NCBI RefSeq assembly: GCF_005116655.2
Contig: NZ_CP050698.1
Location: 4,053,501 to 4,117,500 of the forward strand
Direction: 5' to 3'
From: Desulfosediminicola flagellatus
GTDB taxonomy: Bacteria > Desulfobacterota > Desulfobulbia > Desulfobulbales > Desulfocapsaceae
DNA length: 64,000 bases
Shown here one piece after another: positions 8,775-17,237 of the stretch. Position numbers and translations under genes: made by a program. The notes below the pieces were generated by a model. It saw only the letters and a list, made by a program, of their open reading frames with translations. It ran no database searches and was not told the origin of the DNA. Numbering within the stretch: the stretch's first letter is position 1; each line of letters begins with the position of its first letter.

Positions 8775-9752
8775 TTACTTGCCGAGGTCTGCTTGAATTG
8801 CTTCCAGATATTTACCAAACTTTTTACCATATTTCGCATATACAGGGGCTACTGCTTCCTGAAACGGCGTTAGATCAGCCTCTGAAACTTTCATACCAAG
8901 CTCTTTGATAGCTGCGAGCTGCTCTGACTCTTTTTCCATGTTCCAGTTACGCTCGTGTTCTGCTGCAGCCTGTGCACTCTCTTTAAAGAGTTTCTTTGTC
9001 TCAGCATCAAAAGTTCCAAAAAGATTTTGACTCATAACAAAGAGGGCTGGTGCGTAAGCATGACGGGTAAATGTCATAAACTTCTGCGTTTCAGCAAGCT
9101 TGAAAGAATAAATAACATTTACAGGATTTTCCTGACCATCAATGGTTCCCTGTTGCATTGCAGTCAACGCTTCTGTCCATGCCATCGGTACAGCGTTAGC
9201 ACCGAGTGACTTGAACGTGTCGATGTATACCGGGTTTTCCATAACCCGAATTTTAAGTCCTTTCATGTCAGCAGGAGTAAGAACTTCACGCTTTGAGTTG
9301 GTGAGGTTACGAAAACCACGTTCAGCATAGGCAAGTCCTTTAAGACCAACTTTGCTGAGATTGTCGAGAAGTTCCTGGCCAATAGGTCCATCCATAACCT
9401 TGTACGCTTCTTCGTTGCTGCTAAAGAGAAATGGAAGTTCGAGGACAGCTATCTCAGGTGAGAAGTTACTTACCGGACCGTTGGTGATAACACCCATGTC
9501 GATAGTACCAAACTGCATACCTTCAAGCAGGGTGCGCTCATCACCAAGTTCAGCGTTAGGATGAATTTCTATGGTGTAATCCGATTTCGCTTCAACCAGC
9601 TCCTTGAATTTGAGAGCGGCGATATGGAAGCCATCTTTTTCGTTTACAACATGTGAAAGCTTAATAACTTTTTTACTGGCAAATGCACTGGTAGCCATCA
9701 TGGCAAAAACACAAAAGAATACGACGGTAGCGAGTTGAAACACGTTTTTCAT
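8775..9752 (-). CDS. dctP: TRAP transporter solute-binding protein DctP
   Basis: Periplasmic binding protein that delivers substrate to DctQM. The start at 9752 is chosen because GAGGAG lies 7 bases upstream and the protein then opens with a clear signal peptide (MKNVFQLATVVFFCVFAMMA, cleavage near AFA-S). The body has the DctP-family signature, including the region GLKIRVMENPVYIDTFKSLG with the Arg that binds the substrate carboxylate, and then GANAVPMAWTEALTAMQQGT. The length (325 residues) is normal. It is first in the operon dctP-dctQ-dctM. Confidence 0.93.
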   Translation of the reverse strand: MKNVFQLATVVFFCVFAMMATSAFASKKVIKLSHVVNEKDGFHIAALKFKELVEAKSDYTIEIHPNAELGDERTLLEGMQFGTIDMGVITNGPVSNFSPEIAVLELPFLFSSNEEAYKVMDGPIGQELLDNLSKVGLKGLAYAERGFRNLTNSKREVLTPADMKGLKIRVMENPVYIDTFKSLGANAVPMAWTEALTAMQQGTIDGQENPVNVIYSFKLAETQKFMTFTRHAYAPALFVMSQNLFGTFDAETKKLFKESAQAAAEHERNWNMEKESEQLAAIKELGMKVSEADLTPFQEAVAPVYAKYGKKFGKYLEAIQADLGK

Positions 9753-10118
9753 GATTACTCTCCTCAAGATATGGGAAATTGATAGATACATCAAATAAGG
9801 CGAATTCTGGAAATCTGGTTTACTGAAAAAAACCAAGTCAATCAGGGACGTTCAGAGTTTTATTCTGTATCCTCGATTTCGCGAAGGACATCCTAGCCCT
9901 TTCTGTCGTTAGGTGCAATATCTTTCACGATATCAGGAGCTAGAAGCAATGGCTCAAATATCCCTTTGACTTTTATCAATTCCATGAGGGATTTGATTTG
10001 GACGCTAAATAATTACAATACTTGGATTAACCAAATGGCTACCGCTTTGGAGAAACACCAGTTTACAACTGGCAAACCTACAGACAGCAGCAAGTAACAC
10101 CCTCATCATTTTAAAACA
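9753..10118. other. Intergenic region upstream of dctP
   Basis: No gene is seen. On the minus strand it must hold the dctPQM promoter. Bases 9914-9927 (TGCAATATCTTTCA) resemble the repeated CAATATCTT sites in front of the second TAXI receptor. No sigma-54 -24/-12 pair was found between that site and dctP. A small hairpin (CCAGTT-TAC-AACTGG, near 10062-10076) may end the transcript from the TAXI/regulator operon. Confidence 0.4.
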
Positions 10119-11177
10119 TCAGCGAATTATCAGTTCATCCGGAATTTCAACACCATGTTCTCTGTAAAAACGTGCTGCTCCGGGGTGCAGAGGAATAGGC
10201 AGCCCATCAATCGCTGCCCCCATCTTCATAACACTGGTAATGGGATGAATATTATTTAAGAACGTGAGGTTATCATATATTGATTTAAGAATCAGGTAGA
10301 CATCCTCATCAGGAACATCCGAGCGCACAGCAAGAAAATTTGGCTGGGCGATGGTGGTAACGGCTTTATCCTGCCCCGGATACGTATTCGGCTGGATGGT
10401 AAAGCTTGACCAGAGTTGATGCTCTGCATTCACCGCTGCTTTCTGCTGCTCAGTAAATCCCAGAATGGTGACATCTTTACCAAGTGCAGTAAAAACACGG
10501 TCGACAGCTGCAACCGGCGGGCCGCCCGGGATGTTCATCACTTCAATATCACCCTTCTGCATGGCAGCAGCGCTATCACCATAATTCAGATGAACAGTAT
10601 GAAAATCGCTCTCTGGGTTCAAGCCAAGACTCTGCAGAATATACCTGCCTGAACCTGCACTGCCGGAGTGTTTATCGCCAAGGGAGAGTGTCTTGCCCTG
10701 CATTTCCAACAAATCTGATATGGTACCTGTTTTGACATAATCAGAATTTACAGCGAAGTGCTCGACATTCTGCCACAGCATGGTAATAGAGCGCAGATGC
10801 TTCTGCGGGCCGTTTGATGCAAATGGGCCAACACCGTTCCATGCCCAGTAACCATACAGCCCCTGGAGAATCGCAAACTGCACTTCGTTATTACTGAGTT
10901 GCAGCAGATTCTCAGCTGATCCCGCCGAGCTTAGGGCTGTAAGCGATAGTTTATGATCGGGCTCAAGCTTCACTTTTGTGAGAGTAGCAAGCGCCACCCC
11001 TACCGGATAATAGGTCCCGGATATATTGGCAGTTGCCAGTTGGTATTTGCGCCCATTAACTCCTTGCATTCCCTGCGCAATCGAACTGATGCCAATAATA
11101 CAAAATAGTACAACCATTACCAGGCGGGTAAAACTACAAACCGTCTTGCGGTGAAAACATCTGATGTTCAAATACAT
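10119..11177 (-). CDS. TAXI-family TRAP solute receptor (regulatory operon copy)
   Basis: Periplasmic binding protein of the TAXI type. The start at 11177 follows GAGGG at a spacing of 8 bases. An N-terminal hydrophobic segment (about residues 20-36) acts as a signal, and the mature part opens KYQLATANISGTYYPVGVAL. It is clearly related along its whole length to the other TAXI receptor at 15993, sharing GTYYPVGVA, FAILQGLYGY and LRS.TMLWQNVE. It is the last gene of the operon larA-like / sensor kinase / sigma-54 activator / TAXI, with no permease of its own. I infer it may present the ligand to the kinase, or share the fused permease encoded divergently. Confidence 0.88.
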   Translation of the reverse strand: MYLNIRCFHRKTVCSFTRLVMVVLFCIIGISSIAQGMQGVNGRKYQLATANISGTYYPVGVALATLTKVKLEPDHKLSLTALSSAGSAENLLQLSNNEVQFAILQGLYGYWAWNGVGPFASNGPQKHLRSITMLWQNVEHFAVNSDYVKTGTISDLLEMQGKTLSLGDKHSGSAGSGRYILQSLGLNPESDFHTVHLNYGDSAAAMQKGDIEVMNIPGGPPVAAVDRVFTALGKDVTILGFTEQQKAAVNAEHQLWSSFTIQPNTYPGQDKAVTTIAQPNFLAVRSDVPDEDVYLILKSIYDNLTFLNNIHPITSVMKMGAAIDGLPIPLHPGAARFYREHGVEIPDELIIR

Positions 11178-11199
11178 ACAATAATCCCTCACCATCCGT

Positions 11200-12573
11200 T
11201 CAACTGCTAAGAAAATCCTTTCTACATAAACCGTGATTCTGCATCTTCTGGTTGAGCGTGCGCCTCGGCAAATCCAGCTCTTCCATTACTGCTGCAATAT
11301 TACCGCCGTGTTTCCTGAGAGACTGCTCTACAACACACCGTTCAAATATCTCCGCCTGTTCGGCCAGAGAATGATGAACCTCTTCGCTGCCAAGCGGATC
11401 TGACTGATTGAGCAGATAGGAAATGCGATTTTCCATTCTATGCGAGGAAAGCACATAACGCTCGGCAAGATTTTTCAACTCACGCACATTACCAGGCCAT
11501 GAATACGCCATAAGTGCTGTAATATCCGATGGTTTAAGCGGTATTGGTTCGCGATTATATCGCTTAGCGGCCTGTGCGGTAAAATAGTCGAAGAGAAGTA
11601 CAATATCTCTACCGCGTTTTCTAAGAGGCGGAATAGTGATACGGGCAACATTAAGACGATAATAGAGATCTTTTCTCAAAACGCCATCTGCGCACGCCTG
11701 CTCAGGGTCGACATTCGTTGCACTTATCACCCTGATATTGATGGGGATTGGCTTATTTCCGCCGAGCCGCTCAATCTCTTTTTCCTGCAATACCCGCAAC
11801 ACCTTGGCCTGCATGTTCAAGGGCATATTGTTAATTTCATCAAGAAATAAGGTACCACCATCAGCGCGTTCAAATTTACCTATACGCCTGCCTATTGCTC
11901 CCGTAAATGCACCCGATTCATGACCGAAGAGTTCGCTTTCAAAAAGCCCTTCTGGAATTGCCCCGCAGTTAATAGCCACAAATTCACGATCGGCTCTGTC
12001 ACTTGCCTCATGCAGACAACGGGCTGAGACCTCTTTACCGGCACCAGTCTCTCCGAATAAAAAGACACTTGCATCCGTCGGTGCCAGGTCCTGAATTTCC
12101 TGCCGCAAAAACTGGATAGCATCACCGGTGCCGAGCAACTTGCTCTCGATCGCACTCGTATCCTGCAAACGTTTTTTCAAGGCCCGATTTTCCAGTACCA
12201 GTGCCCGTTGCTCTTCGGCTCTGCGAATCGTCTCAAGCAAAATGTCCGGCTCAAACGGTTTCTCGATAAAATCATACGCACCTTTACGGATTGCTGTCAC
12301 CGCCATGGGAATATCACCATGGGCAGTGATCAGCACGACAGGTATTTTTCTGTCTATAGCAAGCACCCGCCGCATGAGTTCAAGCCCGTCTATTCCGGGC
12401 ATGCGGATGTCAGTAACCAGAACTCCGTCAAACGAACGGTCAATGGTATCGAGAACGCCACGACTGTCAGCAAAGCAGTCCACTTTGAAGTCGGCCAGTT
12501 CCAGCCACTGGCCCATTGCCACCCGCATGGATTCTTCATCATCAACCAGGTATACCCTTCCTGCAGGTTTCAT
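11200..12573 (-). CDS. Sigma-54-dependent response regulator (DctD/NtrC type)
   Basis: Transcription activator with three domains: receiver (1-120, phospho-acceptor Asp55 in VTDIRMPG), AAA+ ATPase (about 145-380; Walker A GETGAGKE at 174-181, sigma-54 contact loop GAFTGA at 221-226), and a C-terminal Fis-type helix-turn-helix (GGNIAAVMEELDLPRRTLNQ). All the parts needed to activate a sigma-54 promoter are present. It overlaps the sensor kinase gene by 4 bases and is followed by a TAXI receptor. Its likely target is the -24/-12 promoter at 15902-15917 with the upstream repeats at 15739-15828. Confidence 0.93.
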   Translation of the reverse strand: MKPAGRVYLVDDEESMRVAMGQWLELADFKVDCFADSRGVLDTIDRSFDGVLVTDIRMPGIDGLELMRRVLAIDRKIPVVLITAHGDIPMAVTAIRKGAYDFIEKPFEPDILLETIRRAEEQRALVLENRALKKRLQDTSAIESKLLGTGDAIQFLRQEIQDLAPTDASVFLFGETGAGKEVSARCLHEASDRADREFVAINCGAIPEGLFESELFGHESGAFTGAIGRRIGKFERADGGTLFLDEINNMPLNMQAKVLRVLQEKEIERLGGNKPIPINIRVISATNVDPEQACADGVLRKDLYYRLNVARITIPPLRKRGRDIVLLFDYFTAQAAKRYNREPIPLKPSDITALMAYSWPGNVRELKNLAERYVLSSHRMENRISYLLNQSDPLGSEEVHHSLAEQAEIFERCVVEQSLRKHGGNIAAVMEELDLPRRTLNQKMQNHGLCRKDFLSS

Positions 12574-14375
12574 AGATCTTTTCCACTTCGTGTTATTGAT
12601 TCCGACTGAGACAGAGGAAATTCAAGCTCAAAACGTGCTCCTCCCTCCTTCCGATTTATTGCCCGGATATTACCACCAATATCCTGAAGGATCCCGTAGC
12701 TTATTGAAAGTCCAAGCCCCAACCCCTCGCCACTCTCTTTGGTTGTGAAGAACGGCTCGAAGATATTCTCAAGCACATCAGCACTGATACCTTTTCCGCT
12801 ATCCTCAAACACAGCAAGCACCTTATCCGCCTGCACAGAAACAGAGATTATGATCTCTCTTACCGGAGCGTTTTTTACAGCATCCATTGCGTTTTTCAGC
12901 ACATTACTCAGCACCTGCTCGACCCGCACCGTGCCACCAGGAATTCTTGCTGTCCCTAAATCCGGCAGTATCGTTTCAACGATTATGTTGTGTTTATCCA
13001 GCTGTGGCCGTGTAAACTCCAGCACCCGTTGCACCCGCTCGGCAAGATCAACATCTTCACTGCGCCCTTTCGATTTTCTTGAGAACGTTTTCAGTTGGCC
13101 GGTAATGCCTGCCATACGATCCGTCAGATCAGCGATGAGTGAGAGGTTCTTCTCAACATTGTCGATCTGGCCCCGCTCGATAAATATCCTGCAACTGGCA
13201 AGAAATGTACGGATAGCGGTTACAGGTTGATTAAGCTCATGGGCGAGAGCTGCAGACATGCGCCCGAGCGCCGCCAGTTTGCTTGTCTGAATCAACTCTT
13301 TCTGAGTATCACGCAGACTTTGCTCAGTTCGTTCATGTTCTGTAATCTCTTCCTGCAACCGTAGGTTAAGCTCATGTATTTCTCTGGCACCACGTGCTTC
13401 CTGCCTTGATATCAGTTTCTGCCTTCTTTCCCGGTAATAGAGAAGTGCCAGAAATACCATAATAAAAAAGGTTACAGAGGCAAATATTGTCAGCCTGACG
13501 ATATGCTTTACATTCTGGATATCCAGGAGATAATGCAACCGCCAGCCGTAGTCGGGCAATTGTTGTGAAACTTCGAGATAGGGCTTTTCATCCACAAACA
13601 AAATGTTGCCGTATTTCGTATTATTCCGACGTATGGTCAGCACTTCAAGCGAAGTACCTGGGTATTGATTTATCCGTAAGGTCCTGGTCGTTCCTTCAGA
13701 CAATGGCTGAAGCGTTTTATATTTCCAGTCGCTGGAACTTGAAAGAATAATAACACCATAGGCATCGCTGACCATGATTGTTTCATCCCCGCCGGTCCAG
13801 CTTGACTGTATTGGTTCCAGGTCAACCTTGACCACCACAACCCCGAGCAGTTCGCCAACATCCAGTACAGGATACGAAATAAAGAACCCCGGCTTTCCCG
13901 TCTGTAAACCAACAGCATAGTAGCCCCCTGCCCTGCCATTTCTGGCATCAATAAAGTACGGGCGAAAACCGTAATTATGTCCAAGCAGGGATTGCTCTGT
14001 CCGCCAGTTACTTGCTGCCACAGAGCTGCCCCCCTTATCAAGAACAAAAATCAACGCCCCTGTTGCATTGGCAAAGTCTTCAAGATGCGGGTTTACCTTG
14101 ATTTCATCTACCTCGCCCCGCAACAACGCTCTAATACGCGAGTCCCGGGCAAGTACATAGGGAAGATGGCGATATTTCTCGAGACTGTCTTTTAACGATT
14201 TAGCATAGAAAATAGCACGGGAATGGCCACTCTGATACAGCTCCTGCTTTGCTCTCTGCTCAACAAAGATTGCAAGATTCCAGACTGTAAGAGCAACAAA
14301 AATAAGGGTTGCACAGCCAACAAGCATACGCTGTGTCGTATCTGAAAAGGTTTTTCTGGTGCCCTGACCGGTCAT
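12570..14375 (-). CDS. DctB-like membrane sensor histidine kinase
   Basis: Sensor partner of the sigma-54 regulator. It has a first membrane helix at about 18-38, a large periplasmic double-PAS/dCache sensing domain (about 40-290) and a second helix at about 293-314. A coiled coil follows, then a HisKA domain with phospho-acceptor His379 (ALAHELNQP) and a HATPase domain with N, G1 (DSGKGI) and G2 (GLGLGLSI) boxes. This is the plan of DctB, which senses C4-dicarboxylates. Here its neighbours (larA-like gene, TAXI receptor) point to a hydroxyacid. The start lies 3 bases after the larA-like stop and the end overlaps the regulator gene by 4 bases. Confidence 0.92.
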   Translation of the reverse strand: MTGQGTRKTFSDTTQRMLVGCATLIFVALTVWNLAIFVEQRAKQELYQSGHSRAIFYAKSLKDSLEKYRHLPYVLARDSRIRALLRGEVDEIKVNPHLEDFANATGALIFVLDKGGSSVAASNWRTEQSLLGHNYGFRPYFIDARNGRAGGYYAVGLQTGKPGFFISYPVLDVGELLGVVVVKVDLEPIQSSWTGGDETIMVSDAYGVIILSSSSDWKYKTLQPLSEGTTRTLRINQYPGTSLEVLTIRRNNTKYGNILFVDEKPYLEVSQQLPDYGWRLHYLLDIQNVKHIVRLTIFASVTFFIMVFLALLYYRERRQKLISRQEARGAREIHELNLRLQEEITEHERTEQSLRDTQKELIQTSKLAALGRMSAALAHELNQPVTAIRTFLASCRIFIERGQIDNVEKNLSLIADLTDRMAGITGQLKTFSRKSKGRSEDVDLAERVQRVLEFTRPQLDKHNIIVETILPDLGTARIPGGTVRVEQVLSNVLKNAMDAVKNAPVREIIISVSVQADKVLAVFEDSGKGISADVLENIFEPFFTTKESGEGLGLGLSISYGILQDIGGNIRAINRKEGGARFELEFPLSQSESITRSGKDL

Positions 14376-14378
14376 GGT

Positions 14379-15608
14379 TTATTCAGCTACCAGAAGGGAT
14401 GCATTATCAATCACAGCGATCTTGCCGATAGTGGTACTGACGAGTTCCCCAGCCTCTGTTGCAGATATTTTTGAGGCCCCGATCTTTTCACATAATTCAG
14501 TGGTAAGCTCGGTTACCAGCTTGATAGTAATTCGTCCTGTTTTTTCCATCATTGCCAGTGCTGTGCCGCCGTTTCCTGCATAATCGTTTGCCAGATGGGC
14601 AAATGTCTGCTGCCAGCCGCCCATCTCAAAATAGGGCAGAAATGTTTGTGAACCGATTCCATCACGGCACTCAGTCAGGACAATCAGCGTTCCACCATCA
14701 CCTACAAGCTTTGCTGCATTATGCACCGACTTATGCGCCTGAATAAAATTAATATCTTTGGGGAAGCCACCTGCTGAAGCAACTACCACATCATACGACT
14801 GCTGTGCTTTGATCTTGTAACACGCATCAAGTTCCTTGCAGACTTCTCTGAAATCATCATAGGAGCTGCCAAATGAGAAGGTAGCAACCTTCCCCTTGCT
14901 ATCGAGAATACCGTGTATTGATATATATGGTGGCAACATTCCGTGTACTTCCTCAAGATCATCCGCGAGAGGATTCCCCTGCAAATTTCCCGGCTGACAA
15001 CCAGGTGCAAGCGTGCCATTCTCCGCGTCAAGAAAAAGCCGATGATTTGTATAGATCGATGAACGCTCACCAAGGCCGGGAAAAATAAGCTTTCTACCAC
15101 CTCCATACCCGGCAAAATAGTGATGGGAAACAGCTCCGATAGTAAGGATGAGTGCTGCATCACAAAGTTCATGCCGTACCAGCACGGGTGTGCCACGTTT
15201 GGTTTCACCCAATTTTCTGAAATCATTTATATCATGGCAGTCATGATGGACAAATGTGTAGTGATCGTAAACATCCCCGTAAGCGTGAAGACACTCTTCA
15301 TCCGATTGCGGCGGGTGTGTACCGTAAGCGATATAAAAGGTAATATCACTCTGATCGACATGTCGTTTCTGCAATACATCCACAACCCACGGCAGGATCT
15401 GGTTATAACCGCATAACCGCGTTTTATCTGCAACCACAATCGCCACAGATCCGCTGATTGTTCGCTCTCCGATGAGACTATTCAGGCGGGCAGTGAAATC
15501 CTCATGACTGATATTGTATGCAGGCTCTTTTACACGCAGCAGATCAGCTGCTTCAGGAACATCCAATTCAATTTTTTCGCTTCCATATTTTAAGGATATT
15601 CTATCCAT
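14379..15608 (-). CDS. larA: LarA-family nickel-dependent 2-hydroxyacid (lactate) racemase
   Basis: DUF2088/LarA enzyme; the family interconverts D- and L-2-hydroxyacids using a tethered nickel-pincer nucleotide. Family landmarks are visible: YGTHPPQSDEE (95-105, with His98), His108, and SHHYFAGYGGGRKLIFPG (161-178), whose His162/His163 and Lys173 fit the catalytic His and the Lys that carries the cofactor. GGAG precedes the ATG. It is first in an operon with the kinase and activator, and divergent from a TAXI-TRAP transporter and an FAD-linked hydroxyacid dehydrogenase, which supports lactate or a similar acid. The cofactor genes larB, larC and larE are not in this window. LarA homologues act on several hydroxyacids, so the substrate is not certain. 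Confidence 0.85.
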   Translation of the reverse strand: MDRISLKYGSEKIELDVPEAADLLRVKEPAYNISHEDFTARLNSLIGERTISGSVAIVVADKTRLCGYNQILPWVVDVLQKRHVDQSDITFYIAYGTHPPQSDEECLHAYGDVYDHYTFVHHDCHDINDFRKLGETKRGTPVLVRHELCDAALILTIGAVSHHYFAGYGGGRKLIFPGLGERSSIYTNHRLFLDAENGTLAPGCQPGNLQGNPLADDLEEVHGMLPPYISIHGILDSKGKVATFSFGSSYDDFREVCKELDACYKIKAQQSYDVVVASAGGFPKDINFIQAHKSVHNAAKLVGDGGTLIVLTECRDGIGSQTFLPYFEMGGWQQTFAHLANDYAGNGGTALAMMEKTGRITIKLVTELTTELCEKIGASKISATEAGELVSTTIGKIAVIDNASLLVAE

Positions 15609-15738
15609 AATGACTCCATTTCTGTGGAATATCGTGATTACTATTGAATACTCTTGTTCTACTTCTCACCTATCAAGAAACATTCCACGCGGAAGGTTAA
15701 TACAGTCAAACAGTATCAGCCTCTTTTCATAACATAAT

Positions 15739-15828
15739 TTCAATATCTTTCTCAAATATACAGCAAGGTATCGGCAATATCTTGCTTATTAACAACGCAG
15801 GATGAGCAAGATATTGCTCATCCTGCGT
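15739..15828. promoter_or_regulatory. Candidate upstream activator sites for the sigma-54 regulator
   Basis: Three related 14-mers lie at 15739-15752 (TTCAATATCTTTCT), 15773-15786 (GGCAATATCTTGCT) and 15805-15818 (AGCAAGATATTGCT, reading the same on the other strand). Their centres are 34 and 32 bases apart, about three helical turns. The last is inside a perfect 15-bp inverted repeat (ACGCAGGATGAGCAA, 15795-15809, with 15814-15828; 4-base centre). The group ends about 75 bases upstream of the -24/-12 element, a normal distance for an enhancer. The inverted repeat could also be a terminator-like hairpin, but no T-run follows. Confidence 0.65.
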
Positions 15829-15901
15829 GCGTAAAGATAAAACGTATTAAAAATTCATATCAATACCAAGAAGATAACAACACGTCTCACAACAGTATAT
15901 A

Positions 15902-15917
15902 TGGCCCGTTTTTTGCT
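15902..15917 (+). promoter_or_regulatory. Sigma-54 (-24/-12) promoter
   Basis: TGGCCCGTTTTTTGCT matches the consensus TGGCACG-N4-TTGCW with one mismatch and the required GG-N10-GC spacing. It lies 76 bases upstream of the TAXI receptor start, in the only region shared with the operon that encodes a sigma-54 activator. Confidence 0.78.
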
Positions 15918-15992
15918 TTTCATCTTACAGGAAATCTCAAATCTATAATTGAAGATTTGAGGTCATTTGCTTACTTCATTCAAGGTGGAGAC

Positions 15993-17015
15993 ATGAACAT
16001 GAAATCAGTAGTAGCCCGTATAGCCCTGTGTGCTTTTGCTCTGAGTATATTTGCTGCAGGGTCAGTCAGCGCTGTAGAAGAGCGCAGTTATCTGCTTGCC
16101 ACAGCAAGCACTGGTGGAACCTACTATCCTGTCGGCGTCGCTATTTCAACAGTGACCAAAGTCAAACTGCAGCCAACAGAAAAAATTGGGATGTCTGCCA
16201 TTAACTCAGCAGGATCCGGAGAAAATATCAAACTCCTGCGCGACAATGAAGCGCAGTTTGCAATTCTTCAAGGCCTCTATGGATACTATGCATGGAACGG
16301 TAAAGGACCGCTTGAAAAAGACGGCCCACAGACCGATCTCCGTTCCGTGACCATGCTCTGGCAGAATGTTGAGCAGTTTACAGTCCAGGCAGATAAAGCA
16401 CCAACCGGAACCATAGCTGACATCAGCGGTTTGAAAGGCGGTCGCATGTCACTTGGTAAAAAGAACAGCGGAACACTTGGCTCCAACACCGTTCTTTTGA
16501 GCAACCTCGGCATGGCTCCGGATAAAGACTTTGACCTGGTATATGTCGGATACGGTCCTAGCGCCGATGCACTGCAAAACGGTCAGATCGACGGAATGTC
16601 TACCCCTGCCGGAACTCCTACCGGTGCAGTTACCCGCGCAATCGCCTCCATGGGTAACAAGGTTAAGCTGCTTGAGTTCACTGAAGAGCAGGCAAAACAA
16701 GCTGATGGTGGTCTCGGATTGTGGACTGAATACATCATCAAGGCGGGCACCTATCCAGGTCAGGAAAAAGATATCAAAACCATCGCTCAGCCAAACTTTC
16801 TTGCCGTACGCGCTGACGTTGATGAAGAAGCTGTCTACAAAATCACCAAAACCATCTATGAAAACCTCCCATTCCTGAATGCTATTCATAAGGCAACCGC
16901 AGTTATGAAGCTTGAAAAAGCTATCGCAGGTCTGCCGATGCCACTGCATCCCGGCGCAATGAGGTATTTCAAAGAAGCCGGATTGGTTATTCCAGAGCGT
17001 CTTGTTGCCAAATAG
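15993..17015 (+). CDS. TAXI-family TRAP solute receptor (transport copy)
   Basis: Periplasmic substrate receptor for the fused TRAP permease downstream. I start it at 15993 because AAGGTGGAG lies just upstream and the protein then has a clean signal peptide (MNMKSVVARIALCAFALSIF, cleavage near VSA-V). The mature part opens SYLLATASTGGTYYPVGVAI, the TAXI hallmark. It is the first gene behind the sigma-54 promoter at 15902. A stem-loop in the 220-base gap before the permease gene may keep receptor mRNA in excess. It is a close paralogue of the receptor at 10119-11177. Confidence 0.92.
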   Translation: MNMKSVVARIALCAFALSIFAAGSVSAVEERSYLLATASTGGTYYPVGVAISTVTKVKLQPTEKIGMSAINSAGSGENIKLLRDNEAQFAILQGLYGYYAWNGKGPLEKDGPQTDLRSVTMLWQNVEQFTVQADKAPTGTIADISGLKGGRMSLGKKNSGTLGSNTVLLSNLGMAPDKDFDLVYVGYGPSADALQNGQIDGMSTPAGTPTGAVTRAIASMGNKVKLLEFTEEQAKQADGGLGLWTEYIIKAGTYPGQEKDIKTIAQPNFLAVRADVDEEAVYKITKTIYENLPFLNAIHKATAVMKLEKAIAGLPMPLHPGAMRYFKEAGLVIPERLVAK

Positions 17016-17062
17016 TTTCAATCCGAAAACGGTGATTTTCTTCTAACTCGTCGTTGCTCTCA

Positions 17063-17107
17063 AAATTTTATCCTCAACATATCGTACATATGGTTGCGGT
17101 AAAATTT
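17063..17107 (+). other. Stem-loop between TAXI receptor and permease genes
   Basis: Arms around AAATTTTATCC...CAACATAT (from 17063) and ATATGGTTG.GGTAAAATTT (to 17107) form an imperfect inverted repeat of about 18 bp. No T-run follows. It probably limits read-through or stabilises the receptor mRNA. Confidence 0.5.
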
Positions 17108-17237
17108 ATCGAGCGCCTCGATTTAGAAGATAATCCCTCGTTTCGAAATGAAACTATGAAGTTATTTAAGAGACCCTCAATATTTACGATCTAAATTCGA
17201 CAATTCCGGCAAAACGCAATCGCATTGGGAGCACAGC

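Noticed and set aside
12128..12748. 206-codon plus-strand frame opposite the response regulator and kinase
   Set aside because: Ser/Arg-rich shadow of well-supported genes on the other strand.
15767..15782. Possible sigma-54 promoter on the minus strand for the larA-like operon (TTGCCGA-TACC-TTGCT)
   Set aside because: The invariant GG of the -24 box is missing and the element overlaps an activator-site repeat; the leader would also be very long.
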